64,000 bases of DNA from Hemerocallis citrina (GCA_017893485.1 CM030365.1:47486458-47550457), one strand, 5' to 3'; numbered from the stretch's first letter, positions 32,553 to 44,642 are shown. Notes: generated by a model from the sequence alone, not told the origin. Made by a program: numbers and translations.

Positions 32553-35500
32553 TCAGGGAGCCACCTCGAGGTGCTGCTCCGCACTCTTGCTCGGCACAGT
32601 CACGAGCACCCCCTTCAGATTTGTCACCTCCTGTCCGACCCCTTCGGCTTCTTCCTGTAACACCCCGAATTCCAAATAAAACCGAATTCAAAGTTCCACA
32701 GGATCTTTACACTTCTCTTCTTACAATTTTACAAGGAAATTAAAACTTTCATTACATCAGAGTTACATCTACATTCACACTTATACAGCGGAAGCAATTT
32801 ACAACAATTTACATGAGTAAAATGTACAATACTTGGATCATTCTTTAAGCAGCATGCCTACTTTATTCTTGTCAATCACTTTACCCTACATAGAAACTGT
32901 GGGCACGTCAGTTCATTCAACTGATGCTAGGATATAATACATCAATTTTCTCCCACTTGAAAAATACAAACTTGTCACAAAGCATAGCTACAGGGACTAG
33001 CCTATTGATGTAGTGTTGTGATTGTGCACTTAGTCCTTAATGCAATTATTTTTATTATATGACATTAATGAACACTTGTTCGGATTCTATGCATCCCATA
33101 CTACATAGGTCAGAAGGGCAAGCCCTTAATCGTTCTTCATCTTGTAGGGTTCAATCCCTCGCCATGACTTAATCTACTACTGTATCTACGGTAAGTATCC
33201 TAGATGTCCTATGAGTTACGATCCCATGTCCAGACAACCTAGAGGTGAATTGCACGTCGTGACATGACACATCATGCAGAGCCTATGGTCAATTCAGTCT
33301 CCGTCATAGACCATGGCACCACCCGTAATCAACAAAATACCCCACAAGCGTCGCCACGATTCCGATAATTCTGGAGTAGTGTCCACGCCAAGAGTTGACG
33401 CATCAAGTAGGCAACCTATGAATCACTCCCACACCGTAGACCCGAGGCCCTCATACTTTTGTTTTTCTTTTACTTTCATCATATCTTCACTATGTATCTA
33501 GTCCTTAATTGTACTTGAATCATGAATAAAAATCAATCTCCTAGAGTTGGCACTGCCACTAAACCGGTCATAATCATTTATGCAACATGACCCAATCTTG
33601 GTCTTTTCATTTCAACAACTTTCTTTCAATGCCGGTATAAGGCTTAGCTACACTCTAGTTCCCAATTTCACTTCATAATCACAAAATTGAGTCTTCATGC
33701 TCATAAGTTCTTTTTCACAATTAACATGATTTCCATTCTTTTCTATGAACCAATCTCATATGTTAAGTTCAATTGCAATTCACGTATTGCATGCTGAAAA
33801 ATTTCATTTCAATAAACACATTAGATTCTCATACAATTGTTCATTTCTTTTACTTAATTCAAATCACAAAATTATATTTTTCATCAATCTTTAAAGTCCA
33901 CACAAATCTAAACGAAATTAATAAAAGTCCATAATCAAATCACTTAAATTTTTCTTCATTCAAAATAACTCTTTTATAACTTAATAAAATTTTCGTATGA
34001 AAGAAATAATCGCTTTTTCATATTTTCACAAATATCACTTTATGCAATTCTACTCAATTTTCACCACTAATTCACCCTTATCTTTAGTCAAATTAATACT
34101 CTAATATTTTTCATAAGCTCTACATGATTTTAGAATAATTGTGGTATTTTTTTTGGATTTTTAAATGCTAAGAATCATTTTTTTAAAACTCAAAAAATCA
34201 AATTTTATAAACCTGCTAAAACCAGGTTTCGAACCCAAGCCCTGAGGCTAGTCAACCACCACTGAAAGCCAACTGAGCTAAGACGCTCAAGCGGTATGTG
34301 AAGGGGTTTTAATCTATAGAAGTTGTGGGTTTTGGGTTTCAGATTTTATCCACAAACAGAACAAAAGAACAGGGACTAAGTTTCAACCCGAGACCTTTAA
34401 GGGTCGCCAGCACGCCACAGTAGCGCCGAAAGCATAAATCAACCAAATGGTCTACTCGACCAGTTTGATATAGAGTGGAGTTTTTAGGGTTTAAGACCGA
34501 GGCTCTGTTATTTCGATTTTTTGTACAAAAAGAGTATTTTTTTGCCCTTTCTTCTTCTCTATATTAATTCAAAAAAATTCCAGAACTAAATTTATATAAT
34601 TACAGTAGTCCAGAAAAATAAAATTTCATTTTTGATACAAAATCTCTACTTGCATTTTACTACTTAATTTCAATTTTAGATAAAATAAGCATAATCTTTC
34701 TACAAATTGCCTTCAAAATTTCCTAAATCACTTATATTAATTTTTTTATTACAAATACATGATTATTTCAGTAATAAATTTCCCTTTTTCATGTCATTTA
34801 CAAGCTCATAATCAAAAATCACATATTTCCATAGTTCTCCTTTCAATTATTTAACATGCAACACATATTCTTAATTTAGCACATAACATTCAAATGAAAC
34901 ATGATACCATGGTTAATTCTAAATTAACAATCATAATTTTGCAATCAATTAGCATTCTTTCTAACATGCATTCCTACAATCATCAATTTGTCTCATTTTC
35001 ACATAATATGGTTATATTAATTATAATTTCTTCTTACTCTTATCAATCACACCCTATCATGATGTCTAATTAGAAGGTTGAGAAAATCTTCCACCTCTAA
35101 TGGAGAGAAAACACACAAAAGTCCTAGGGAGTCTCCTAGAATGAATAAGAGAGCCTTCTCCTCCTAGTTTGAGCCACCGAGTTGCTTCTCCTCCTAGCTT
35201 GTTGTCGATGGAACTCCTCTTCTTGCTCCAAGGGGTAGGCCGGTCAACTTCTAGGGGAAGGAACACACAATTGCAACTCAATCTTTTAATCTCACAAACT
35301 CCTCAATCTTTTGTCTCACTCTTTATGTTTCTTTCTTTTTCAAGTGCAAAAATGAGTAAATAAACGGGGGTATTTATACACCTTTTTGAGTGGATTGAAT
35401 GGCTAGGATTAGTCCAAATAGTTAAGGATCAAGGGCTAGGATGAGTTCGGGAGTTGTAGCAACCACCCATGAATGAGATAACCACCTCACCACTTCTCCC

Positions 35501-38012
35501 ATCTCTCCCTCTCTCTTGGCACCATCTGGTCTACTTGGGGGGTGCTCAATGCACGTGCAAGTGCAATGCACATGCAAACTAGCACCCCCTTACAAAATTT
35601 TGTTCATGCACATTTTAATTAATTGTTTATTAAGTTGGTCTACATTACAAGTTGGGTTAATTAAAAGAGAATTTAAATTAATTGGGCTCACTAATGGGCC
35701 AAAAGACCATGGGCTCAAGAGAATTAATTAATAAATTAATTATAATGGGCTAGAAAGAGATAACTAGGCCTATGATTTAATTAGGCTTCAAAAATAGATC
35801 TTTTAGGAAAATAAAGAGAACAATTAATAGCTTAGGCTATGAAGAAAATATTCGTCTCTAGAAAAATGCATATGAAATCATACGTGCAAGATACGTAAAA
35901 TCTCAAACTCTTAAAAATAAAGAAATTTAGGATGTTACACTTCCTCTCCTCCTTCGGGCTCGGCCTCCGCCAGGGGAATAAACTCCTTGCCTTCGACAGG
36001 GTCGTAGAGGTGATACCCCGAGCTGTCGAAGTCGGGGAAGTGAGCTGCGACGTGCTTGAAGGCCCGAGCATAGGACTCCTCCTGTTGGTGAGCATGTGGG
36101 CCTCCGCCTCGGCTTGGATAGCTTCCTTCGCTTTGGCCATTACTGCGTCCTGCTCCTTCTGCGACTCCTCTGAGGCCTTTAAGGCCATGCCCCTCTTCGT
36201 CTCGGCTCGGGCCTTCTCCCTCTCCAGCTCCCCCGCTCTCGCCGCTTCGGCTGCGATGCACTCGTTCGCCTTAGCCAGCGCTGCTTCAAGAATGCCGATC
36301 TCGACGGCTCGGGACTCCGAGAGTTGTTTATTGGCATCGTACATCTTCATGGCCTTCGCTCGCTCGGCCCTGTCCTAGTCGCTCGCCGTCTTTAGCTCCT
36401 TCTCCTGCTCGGCGAACTGCTCTAGCAAATGGCTAAAGTGACAGGTGATCTGAAAGCCAAGGAGAAAAAAGGACGTGAGTATCGAAAACCAAAAACTTCG
36501 AGATTCTGAATAACACAGAAAAAATAGTTATCGACATCGTGGCCCAGGCTATCTCTAGTGCATCGTCACCCATGGTACCCGCCTTCAGCTCCGCTCGGTC
36601 CTTCGGGGTCGGCAGGTGGCGCACAGCCTGCATGCTCATCGCTGCGTCGCCGAGGAAGCCGTCGAGCTTCATCACCCTCCATTCGGGGATGAAGAGCTTC
36701 TTGTGCTCCTCGGTCAGGATGGCCTCCGCCTTAGCGGTGAGGGGCGGCACCTCGAGCGCTAGCGCGGCTCCGACGGAGAATGCCCCACCAGAAGGTTCGG
36801 AAGCTGTGGTCGAAGGAAGCGTGGCTTGGGGGGCAGAGGGTGAGTCGGAGACCAAGTCCACAATGGGCACCACCGAAGGTGCCTGGGCTGCTCGACCGGA
36901 TGGGGGTCCCGTCATCATCCTCTTCCTCTTCTTGTTGTCCGGCCCCTTCTCTGCGGCCGCACGCCGCTTCGCCATCAAAGCTTTGAAGTCCATACCGGGG
37001 GCCTCTGAAAAAGAAAAACTGAAGGGAGTTAGCACCAGAAGAGAACGATATATAAACAAAAAAGAGAAACAAAATTAGACGAAGCATACTAGGGTCGATC
37101 GGATTGAGACCCCCACCGAAGAGGACCCCCTCGGTGATATCTTTCCAACCCAGGATCGGAAGACCGAGGATCTTCGACACGACCTCCTCTTCCTCCTTAG
37201 TCAGCACTGGCTCAGCCTTCGCCCACTTCAGAACATCCTCTTTCCAATTCGTCGAAAAGCTCCACGGCTCCATACCTTAGATCAAGAAATACTTCTCCTT
37301 CCAATGCTTGATGGAGTCCGGATTCTCGATCAGCTTGACCCCCTTCCTCGGAGACAGATATTATCGGTAATCCATCTTGCTCATACGGTAGATCCGGCAG
37401 AGGCTGCGGAGTATGACGAGCTGAGGTTGGATGCCTACGGCCTGACTTTGGAAGATGAAGGCGATGACATGCCGCCACATGTTCGACATGAACTGCACTT
37501 GGCTGAAGCCGTACCATTGTAGGACTTCGACTATGAACGGTGGTAGAGGTAGCCGAAGGCCAGCATTGAGTGCATCGTATGGGAAGACGCAAGTGTCGTG
37601 CGACGTCTCCGTGCACGCTAGGAAGCCCGAACCGGGGAGGAGCAAGGCGTACTCCTTCCGGATCCGGAACCCCTTCCTGATACGATGAAGATCTGCCTCA
37701 GTCAGAATCGAGGGGATTTCGTCTACCTCGGAAGGATCCCTCAGACGATTCTCCTCGTAGGTGGCAGACCTCCCGTGTACCACCTTCAACAGAAGGTCTC
37801 CGGAGTAATATCTAACCTTCCCGAGGTTCTATAGTGTGGACGGTAGCCGACCCAACGCACCAGCCCCCTTCACATTCTCCACGATGGTCTCAACGATGGT
37901 CGACCTCGCAACTTCCTTCCCCTTGCCCATTACCGGGGAGGGGGGGGACTAAGGGTCGGTCGCTATCTCGGTCTGAGGTGGAGGTCTCACTCCCCGATGA
38001 CACTCTAGACAT
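32553..38012 (-). pseudogene. E3 antisense gene (aORF), interrupted by a solo LTR
   Basis: Long antisense gene in the 3' part of E3, as known for Tat-lineage elements. Probable start ATG 38012 (MSRVSSGSETSTSDRDSD). Next comes a conserved block (ILTEADLHRIRKGFRI, LRLPLPPFIVEVLQWYGFSQ, MWRHVIAFIFQSQAVGI) resembling the plant 'putative gypsy type transposon' (Transposase_28-like) domain. Then a basic/Ser-rich region (MDFKALMAKRRAAAEK) and a coiled coil (ILEAALAKANECIAAEAARA). The tail (DSSGYHLYDPVEGKEFIPLA) is cut at 35940 by the solo LTR and resumes at 32655 (EGVGQEVTNLKGVLVTVPSK), stopping at 32553. A GT/AG intron is likely at about 37078-37012, joining in frame; another at about 36530-36450 is less certain. 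Breaks: TAG near 37832, TAG near 37279, frameshift near 36090. Role unknown. Confidence 0.72.
32656..35939 (-). repeat. Tekay-family solo LTR inside E3
   Basis: 3284 bp, starts TGTAACACCCCGAATTCC and ends GGATGTTACA on the plus strand (element orientation minus). Flanked by a perfect 5-bp duplication CTTCC (32651-32655 and 35940-35944), so it is a solo LTR left by LTR-LTR recombination. It is homologous to the E5 3' LTR over its whole length. Minus-strand TATAAATA at 35378-35371. Short ORFs inside it are not genes. Confidence 0.93.
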
Positions 38013-38180
38013 CTCTAGATACAAGTTAAGACAATTAATTACCTTGATGTGACGGCTACGGTCGGAATAGTTCGCTGGAAAGTTGAACTGCCTGGCCACG
38101 ACAGCTAGCAGCGCCGCTCGAAAGCAAAAAATAACTGAGAGTGAAAGTAAAAGTGAGAAATGAGGAAGTAGGGAGAGAGC

Positions 38181-38200
38181 GGTGAAGACTTATAGTACAA
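38181..38200 (-). promoter_or_regulatory. Possible aORF promoter
   Basis: On the minus strand TACTATAAGTCTTCACC (TATAAG at 38194-38189) lies about 180 bp upstream of the aORF ATG, followed by a pyrimidine-rich leader with CTCTCTCCCTAC. Position and composition fit an antisense promoter; no other support. Confidence 0.35.
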
Positions 38201-38279
38201 GGGGGGATTCGGGTGGGCTTTCAGATGTTTTGGGCCCCCACAAAGGCCCACCAGAAGCCTAAACACCTAATTCATCATG

Positions 38280-39730
38280 ATTCATGCTTGATCTTCATCA
38301 GACAACCGTGATTGTGCCACGTTGCTGGGAACCAAAATCCGAGCAACTGTGACACTGAGCTGTGTATTGGAGAAAAATCACTTACTCCTCGTGATTTGCG
38401 CTCAATCTTCATCAGACGGCCCTAATTGAGCCATGCCGTGAAAAATCACTTTCTTCTCGTGATCCACGCCTCTCATCTCGTGATTCGTGCCTGATCCCCA
38501 TTAGACAGCCATGATTGTGCCACGTTGCTCGGAACCAAAATCCGAGCAGTTGTGACACCGAGCTGGTATTGGAGAAATATCACTTACTCCTTGTGATTCG
38601 CGCTCGATCTTCATCAGACGACCCTGATCAAGCCATGCCATGAAAAATAACTTTCTTCTCGTGATCCACATCTCTAGTCTCGTGATTCACGCCTGATCCC
38701 CATTAGACGGCCATGATTGTGCCACGCGTTCGAAATCAAAATCCGAGCAACTGTGATACCGAGCTGCGTATTGGAGAAAAACGACATTCTCCTCGTGATT
38801 TGCGCCTGATCTCAATCAGACGGCTCAGATCTCGCCACGTCGACAGAAATCACTCTTCTCTCGTGATTCACACCTCTTGCATCGTGATTCACGCCTGGTC
38901 TTCATTAGACAACCCAGATTACGCCACGTTGCTCGGAACCCAAATCCGAGCAACTGTAACACCGAGCTGAGTATTGGAGAAAAATGACATTCTCCTAGTG
39001 ATTCATGCCCTGATCTCAATCAGACGGCTCAGATCTCGCCACGTAGACAGAAATCACTCTTCTCTCGTGATTCACACCACTTGCATCGTGATTCGCGCCT
39101 GATCTTCATCAGACGGCCCAGATTACGCCACATCACTCGGAACCCAAATCCGAGCAACTATGGCACCGAGCTGCGTATTGGAGAAAAATGACTTTCTGAT
39201 TCACGCCTGATCTCAATCAGACGACTCAGATCTCGCCACATCGACAAAAATCACTCTTCTCTCGTGATTCATGCTTAATCTTCATCAGATGTCCCAGATT
39301 GTGCACGTCGCTCGGAATCCAAATCCGAGCAACTGTGACACCGAGCTGCTCATGTGGAGAAAACACTTCCGAGCCATATGAGCCGTCAGATCATCTCAAA
39401 ATTCGCATTACAACCTGATGGACATCCCAGATTCAGTCACGTTGCCAAGCACAGATCTACTATCTGATCGTCCAGATATTCGTGCCGTTGGCAGATGGAC
39501 GTCCCAGATTGCAACACGTCGCTCGGAATCCCAATCTGAGCGACCGAAGCACCGAGCTGCTCATGTGGAGAAAACGCTTCCAAGCTACGAGAACCGTCAG
39601 ATCCCTTCCAAAGTCGCGTCACGACCTGATCAACGTTCTAGATGCAGCCACGTTGCCCAACACCGATCTACCGTCTGATTGTTCAGGATTTTGCACCGAT
39701 GACTGATGGACGCCTCAGATCATGCCACGT
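38280..39730 (+). repeat. E3 3' UTR tandem repeat, about 200-bp unit
   Basis: Six to seven imperfect units. The phrase GCCACGTTGCTCGGAACC with CAAATCCGAGCAACTGTG recurs near 38316, 38518, 38722, 38935, 39127, 39301 and 39514, with TCTCGTGATTCACGCCTGAT and CATCAGACGGCC-type phrases between. Spacing is 175-215 bp. Non-coding; short frames in it are not genes. Confidence 0.88.
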
Positions 39731-40152
39731 CATAAATAGGGTGATTAATTCTTTTTTTTATTTATTAATTCGAATTATTTATTTAAAAATTGCAAAAAAA
39801 ATGATTAAAAGTTCATGAAAAATAAATAAAAATTCTAAAAAATAATTATATGTTCGGGAAAATATTTTTGAACCCCCGGGTAAATAATTATTAGTTTGAG
39901 TAGTTAATTAATGCTCCCGGAAAATAAATCATCGCTTTGCAAAATTGAATAAGTGACTCAAAAAATAATGTAAAAATCGAGAAAAATCACCAAAAATCCA
40001 GAAGAGCCAAAGAGCAAACTTGGGCATGTTAGCAACTCAAGAAAACACTGTTGCCTCTCAAACAAGATTCAAACCTCCTTTTTGAACTTCGATAAAGTCC
40101 TATACGCTATTGAAACAACAAAACTATTCCCCAAAGGCTGTAACACAGATTC
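39731..40152 (+). other. E3 AT-rich 3' UTR block
   Basis: AT-rich sequence with AATTATTTATTTAAAAATTG and related runs, as in E4 at 19040-19320. No gene seen. Confidence 0.6.
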
Positions 40153-40155
40153 TCT

Positions 40156-40170
40156 AAGAGTGGGGGGCTC
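40156..40170 (+). other. E3 polypurine tract
   Basis: AAGAGTGGGGGGCTC lies one base before the 3' LTR start TGATATGG. Confidence 0.8.
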
Positions 40171-40171
40171 G

Positions 40172-40723
40172 TGATATGGCTAAAAATGGGATTAAATCAG
40201 AACTGTTCAAATTAGGCACGAATCTTGAAGTTCGTAGGGGCAAAACGGTAATTTCACCTACGGCCAGGTTCGAAATGGGAACCGGGCATCCTCTCTTAGG
40301 CCCAATATCCAGTGAATGGATCTATATAGCTGAGAATGGGTCCCAATCCATTAAGGACCAGTTCAGCAGAATATGAGGAAATCCTGACTTGTCCTTATCT
40401 ACTGGGGGTGGTTTTAACCACTTTTATCCGTTCACGCCGGAAAGTAGGGATTCATTCTTATCCCGAAATATATCTCCTACCGTTACAAGGTGATCATTCT
40501 TTGCCTACCTGGAGTTCTTTGAATATTCTTTTTCTGAGTATTGACAAAAGCTTCAGAGGGTGCGACACTGTGATCCATCTCCATGTTTCGTACTTCGTGC
40601 ACGTCAATGGGAGCAGCTAGAAGCCAGCTCAGCAGCAGCGAAAGAGGTCAGATTTGACCCATTTGAGTTCTTACGAATCCAAAAATTCATCTGATTGCCC
40701 CCACACCGAAATCAGTGGCAACA
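40172..40723 (+). repeat. E3 3' LTR
   Basis: Starts TGATATGGCTAAAAATGGG like the 5' copy and ends CAACA before TCAGT. It differs from the 5' LTR by scattered substitutions and lacks about 28 bp around the TATA box, so it has probably lost promoter function. Confidence 0.88.
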
Positions 40724-40868
40724 TCAGTCTTATTACAAATCTAGCGGAGGGCATTAAGCACCCTAGTTGAACTTCATCAAATGCTCGACGTTGTAAGTCC
40801 TTGATATCTCCTTGTCCCCCAAGTCTTTAAGTCGGTGAATTCCTGGGCGGACAACTTTAGAGATTTTG
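40724..40868 (-). pseudogene. E4 integrase C-terminal remnant
   Basis: On the minus strand 40868-40765 encodes [20 protein letters not shown] and YNVEHLMK, the end of a Tat integrase (E3 ends GRRIPRTWIAEHLMKY). It is followed downstream by the E3 insertion. Upstream of it the integrase core, RNase H domains and RT are missing. Confidence 0.75.
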
Positions 40869-41493
40869 TAACAAGTTGTCCGCCATTAATTCAATTGGAA
40901 GAGGACTGGAAATGGATAAATATTTGGAATTTTCACTGGAGACTGGGAATCAACGGGCTTTCCATAGGGGCAGAAATGGTGGGACAAGGTTTTGGCTAAC
41001 TCAAGAAAATCTGGATTGGTCCCCATTGGAGTGGGGATTTCTTCTAGTCCATCAACGGGTTCATACACCACCTGACTCCTCTCTAGAAAGAGTTGTAAGT
41101 CTTTCAGAGAAAGGACCAAATTTCTTGGCGCATTCTTTTAGGGGAGCAACAAGGCTTCGAGCGGGAGGACAGAGCCCCACATTGTAGTCATGTAACATGT
41201 CCGAGCAACTTTTTGACTTCCTCTGACTTCTCCTATCCTAGCCGGCATGAGGAATTTCATCTTCATGTGGAATGCTAAAGCTAGGTGTGAAGGACCGCTA
41301 GATCAGGGCGACCGAGAATGGTGTTGTAGGCAGCCTTCACATCAATAACCATGAAGTCCATGTCTTTGGTCTACAGAGTGGGGGCTTTGCCCACTATCAC
41401 ATCGAGGGCAACAATCCCTTCAATTTGGACCAAAACCCCAGAAAACCCATGGAGGGTGTACTGGCGGGTTTTAGACGATCCCTGGACATTTTG
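40869..41493 (-). pseudogene. E4 protease C-terminus and RT linker remnant
   Basis: Reading minus from 41493: the protease end with the SYNTILG-type segment (AYNTILGRPDL near 41325), then MARIGEVRGSQ-like and VARTCYMTTM stretches homologous to GEVRGSQEAARKCYMTS in E3, then a linker (VYEPVDGLEEIPTPMG). Frames are broken. Homology fades near 40940, where an internal deletion joins this part to the integrase end. The right side is cut by the LARD at 41494. Confidence 0.72.
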
Positions 41494-44400
41494 TGTAACT
41501 CCTGTTTCCCCGGATTTGTATTTTATACCGTATTTTTCTCAATTGTACTCTTTTGTCTATTTGAGACCCCGTATTTTATTTCAGTTCGAATAAAATCATT
41601 ATTTTTGTCTCAACTCAATTGTGGGTCCTTTTATCAAATTCAATTGTGTGCCATTTGTACCGTTCTTCATGAAAAATGGACCAATTCTTCTCTTTTATCT
41701 CTCTAATCTCCATTTTGGTGCATTTTGATCACTTCTCCTGTTGGGCCCTTTTCGAAACGGATCCTCAAAACCCACGAACCCGCAAACCCTATTATATAAA
41801 CCCTACTCTAACCCTAATCAACCCTATTACTGTTAAACCCTAAAAACTAACCCCGCCGCTAATCACCTCCTTCACCCGTTTCCTTCTCCACCTCTTTCGC
41901 ACGCCAACCAACCCATCTTCGATCCATTTCCAATCGCCTCGCCACCTCCGACCACCACCTACTCGACTCCCGCTCCTCGTCAACCCCACATCACCACCAC
42001 CGCCTGCATCCTCCATCATCAACAGCGAACCCATCCATCCTTCGAACCCAAAGCTTCGAAACCCATCCAAACTCGTCGGCACCCAACTCGACGCCTCCCT
42101 CACCTTTGCTCTCGACCTCCGACCATATCCCCATCGCCTCGACCGCTCTACCCTCTCTGCTGCTTCGCCAGACGCCGCCGAACCCCAACGCCACTCCCGC
42201 TCTCACCCTCTGTTCGAACCCACGAAGAGAGCAGCCTCGCCATCGCCGCGCCGTCGCTTCTCGACGTCGTCGCCGCCGTCGCCGCACTCCGTCGCTGCCG
42301 CAGTCGCCGCCAACGAAGCACCCCGCCGTTACTCTCTCTCGCGCTCTGCTCGATCGAACGAAGAAGAAGAGGATTGGGGCGGGATCGAATCTCAAGCGTC
42401 CGATCGCTTTAAGATCCGTGCGATCGAGCCAGTGAGATCGCTGTTCGGTGTTTCACCCACAGGCGATCCGAGATCCGCTGTTCCCTGGGTGGATCAGATC
42501 CGCTGCGGAGGAGCTTTTCCATTGGCCGGCTTCGCTGTTTCCTGTTTTGGCCGCACCAGATCCGAAGCCGCTGTACGCTGTTCTGGGCCGATCCTGTGTG
42601 CGGGAAAACGCGATCTCCGATCAATTTTGCACGCGCTTTTTGAGGACATCTTCGGGGATTTTTATACTTAAATTGCTTCAACAAGCGGAGTTTATAATCA
42701 TCGATTTAAGGCAAGTATTCATCTTGTACATTTTATTGCTCTAGTACAAGTTTTCTTGAAAATACCACATATAGTTAGATTGTGACTCCCTTTGAAATAT
42801 CATTGTAAATCAATTTTGAACCTTCAAACCCACAAATCTAAGAGTCACAAAACTTCCTCGTATTAAATAATAATCAATTGGACTCTTTTACCCCCTTGAA
42901 CACATGAATCACATGGACATATGAATTAAGGAGCCCTAAAATTTGTAGATACATATATATTTAGTATTTTGACGAATTTGCGACTATTATGACTTGAAAA
43001 ATATTTATTAGTTGCTGTTTTGATCTCCATGATTATGTATTTATGCTACTTAACAACTTAGACACCAAATTACATATTTCCATGAAACCTACATTAGTAA
43101 ATAAATTCTGAGTGTTGCTGTCTGAATATTCTTTTGCGGTTTCGACCCTTTTATCATTTATAATTTGGGCCAGAGCCCTGAATATAAAATGTAGATCTGG
43201 ATGTGTAGATATCGATAGACTCCAAGTTGATCGAATTTGGAGCTACGGTCTAGGAGTTATGACAGTTATACTGCAGCTGTGTCAGTAGACGCAGTTTTGC
43301 AAAACTGCTGTAATTATTTACTTTGCGAATTATTTTAGCTGTGTAAACAGCGAGCGTTTGACCCCAAATTTTATATGTAGCTGCTGGACACTATATAGGA
43401 CATCCCCAATTTTTCTTAGAATTAAATCACAACATATTACACTTGTATGCTTGCTTGATAAGAGTTAATAAATGAAATAAGCCGGGGTTATGGGAAGGAC
43501 TATAGAATGGACAATATAGATAAGTGTACTCGGAAGGGGGCCCGTGTTTCCCAATACTTGGTTCATGAACTTGTTGTATCTTGTTCGATTCATGGAGTCG
43601 GTTACTCGGCTCATGAACTTGTTGATTCATGAACCCGTTGTGTGGTTCTTGAACTTGCTTGTGGATTCGCGAACTTGCTTCGTGAACTTGTTATTTAATT
43701 TTCGATTCATGAACCATGGCTTGCTTGATACTTGATACCTGAGTACGCCGCCCTATAAAATCCATTACTAGGGTCTAAACGAAATTGTTTTGACTGTAGC
43801 AACCATGTAGTAAAAGAATGGATGCATGTCGTGCTACCTAGATAGTAATCACCACTAGACTTGAACTTGATAATTTTGAACTATATAACTTGATACTTGA
43901 GACTAGATAACTTGATAACTTGAGCTAGACAACTTGATACTTGGACTTGACATTTGAGACCTAACATTCAAAATAACATATGACACTAGGCTTGAGGTTG
44001 TCGCTTGATATTAAATACCCTTATAGGTGTACCTGACATGTGTTTCACCACTAGCAGTTGTTATCCAATCTAGTTATTAAGATGTTCCCTCTTGCTAGAT
44101 AGTCTTTGAATTTGCCTACTACTTCTTATAACTCTGCTTATTCTTGATTCCAATTCTTGTTTTTCCCTTACTTGTACTTGCTTTCACTATTTGTGGCCCT
44201 AGCTTGCACTAAGGGCATTTTCTCTTGTTTTCCCTCTTGTTTTCCTGTTTATATTTATTAAACAGACTTTGGAGATGAGTTGCCAGCTGGAATTAGCGAG
44301 CAGACATTTCAGGTTTTGCTTGGAGCAAGGACCTGATTAAATAGTTGCTTTTCTTAAGGTATTTATTTCTTCTGCTGTATAAGACTTGTTCCCGAGTTTA

Positions 44401-44619
44401 CACTTGAACCAGACATGGAAACTATTTGAATATTATTACTTGTTTAAATTGTTTTCTGTTGCTTAATAAATTATTCATGCATGCTTGGTTATATATAAAT
44501 CTAGTTATATTCTTGATTGATGCTGAGTCGATCCTACAGCTTATGGATGATGTAAAAAATCATTCGCTGGGCTTCGTCACGTGCTCGTATTCCATATTTT
44601 TGGGAAGCGGGGCGTGACA
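41494..44619 (+). repeat. LARD 5' LTR
   Basis: Starts TGTAACTCCTGTTTCCCCGG and ends GGGGCGTGACA. 3126 bp. It includes a GC-rich CG-dense block at 41860-42660 and a block of short TTCATGAACTTG-type repeats at 43555-43715, then ACTTGATAACTTGA-type repeats (43860-43960). Arg/Ser/Pro-rich ORFs here appear in both LTRs because the sequence is duplicated; I do not consider them genes. Confidence 0.93.
41793..41845 (+). promoter_or_regulatory. LARD LTR promoter with telo-box leader
   Basis: TATATAAA at 41793-41800, then CCCTACTCTAACCCTAATC and AAACCCTAA (telo-box, 41835-41843). The same array recurs in the 3' LTR from 47654. The telo-box is a known promoter/leader element in plant translation-related genes; its role here is inferred. 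Confidence 0.6.
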
Positions 44620-44629
44620 AGGTTTTTAG

Positions 44630-44642
44630 TGGTATCAGAGCC
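44630..44642 (+). other. LARD primer binding site (initiator tRNA-Met type)
   Basis: TGGTATCAGAGCC, the standard plant complement to the 3' end of tRNA-iMet, lies 10 bp after the 5' LTR. Confidence 0.85.

Larger units (their letters stand above)
23493..40723 (+). mobile_element. E3: complete Tat-like Ty3/gypsy element with nested inserts
   Basis: Plus-strand element bounded by related LTRs (23493-24072 and 40172-40723) and near-matching 5-bp flanks TCGGT (23488-23492) and TCAGT (40724-40728). Contents: PBS, gag, protease, RT, RNase H, a second RNase H, integrase, tandem repeats, antisense genes, tandem repeats, PPT. A second RNase H-like domain before integrase is characteristic of the Tat lineage. 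It contains a hAT element (25518-26381) and a Tekay solo LTR (32656-35939); without these it is about 13 kb. It lies in E4 just downstream of E4's integrase. Confidence 0.9.

Noticed and set aside
36539..37078. Plus-strand frame of 179 codons across the aORF
   Set aside because: Opposite strand of the antisense gene; the minus strand has coherent domains and splice joins.
38280..39730. CRISPR-like array of regularly spaced repeats
   Set aside because: Eukaryotic context, whole units diverge together, no constant repeat with unique spacers; it is a tandem repeat in a retrotransposon UTR.
41791..41845. Telomeric or interstitial telomere repeat
   Set aside because: Only isolated CCCTAA-type motifs occur in a leader context and are copied in both LTRs; no tandem array.
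42106..42744. Arg/Ser/Pro-rich frames, repeated at 47967-48605
   Set aside because: They lie wholly inside the LARD LTRs and are doubled because the LTR is; GC-rich LTR sequence opens several overlapping frames on both strands, with no domain.
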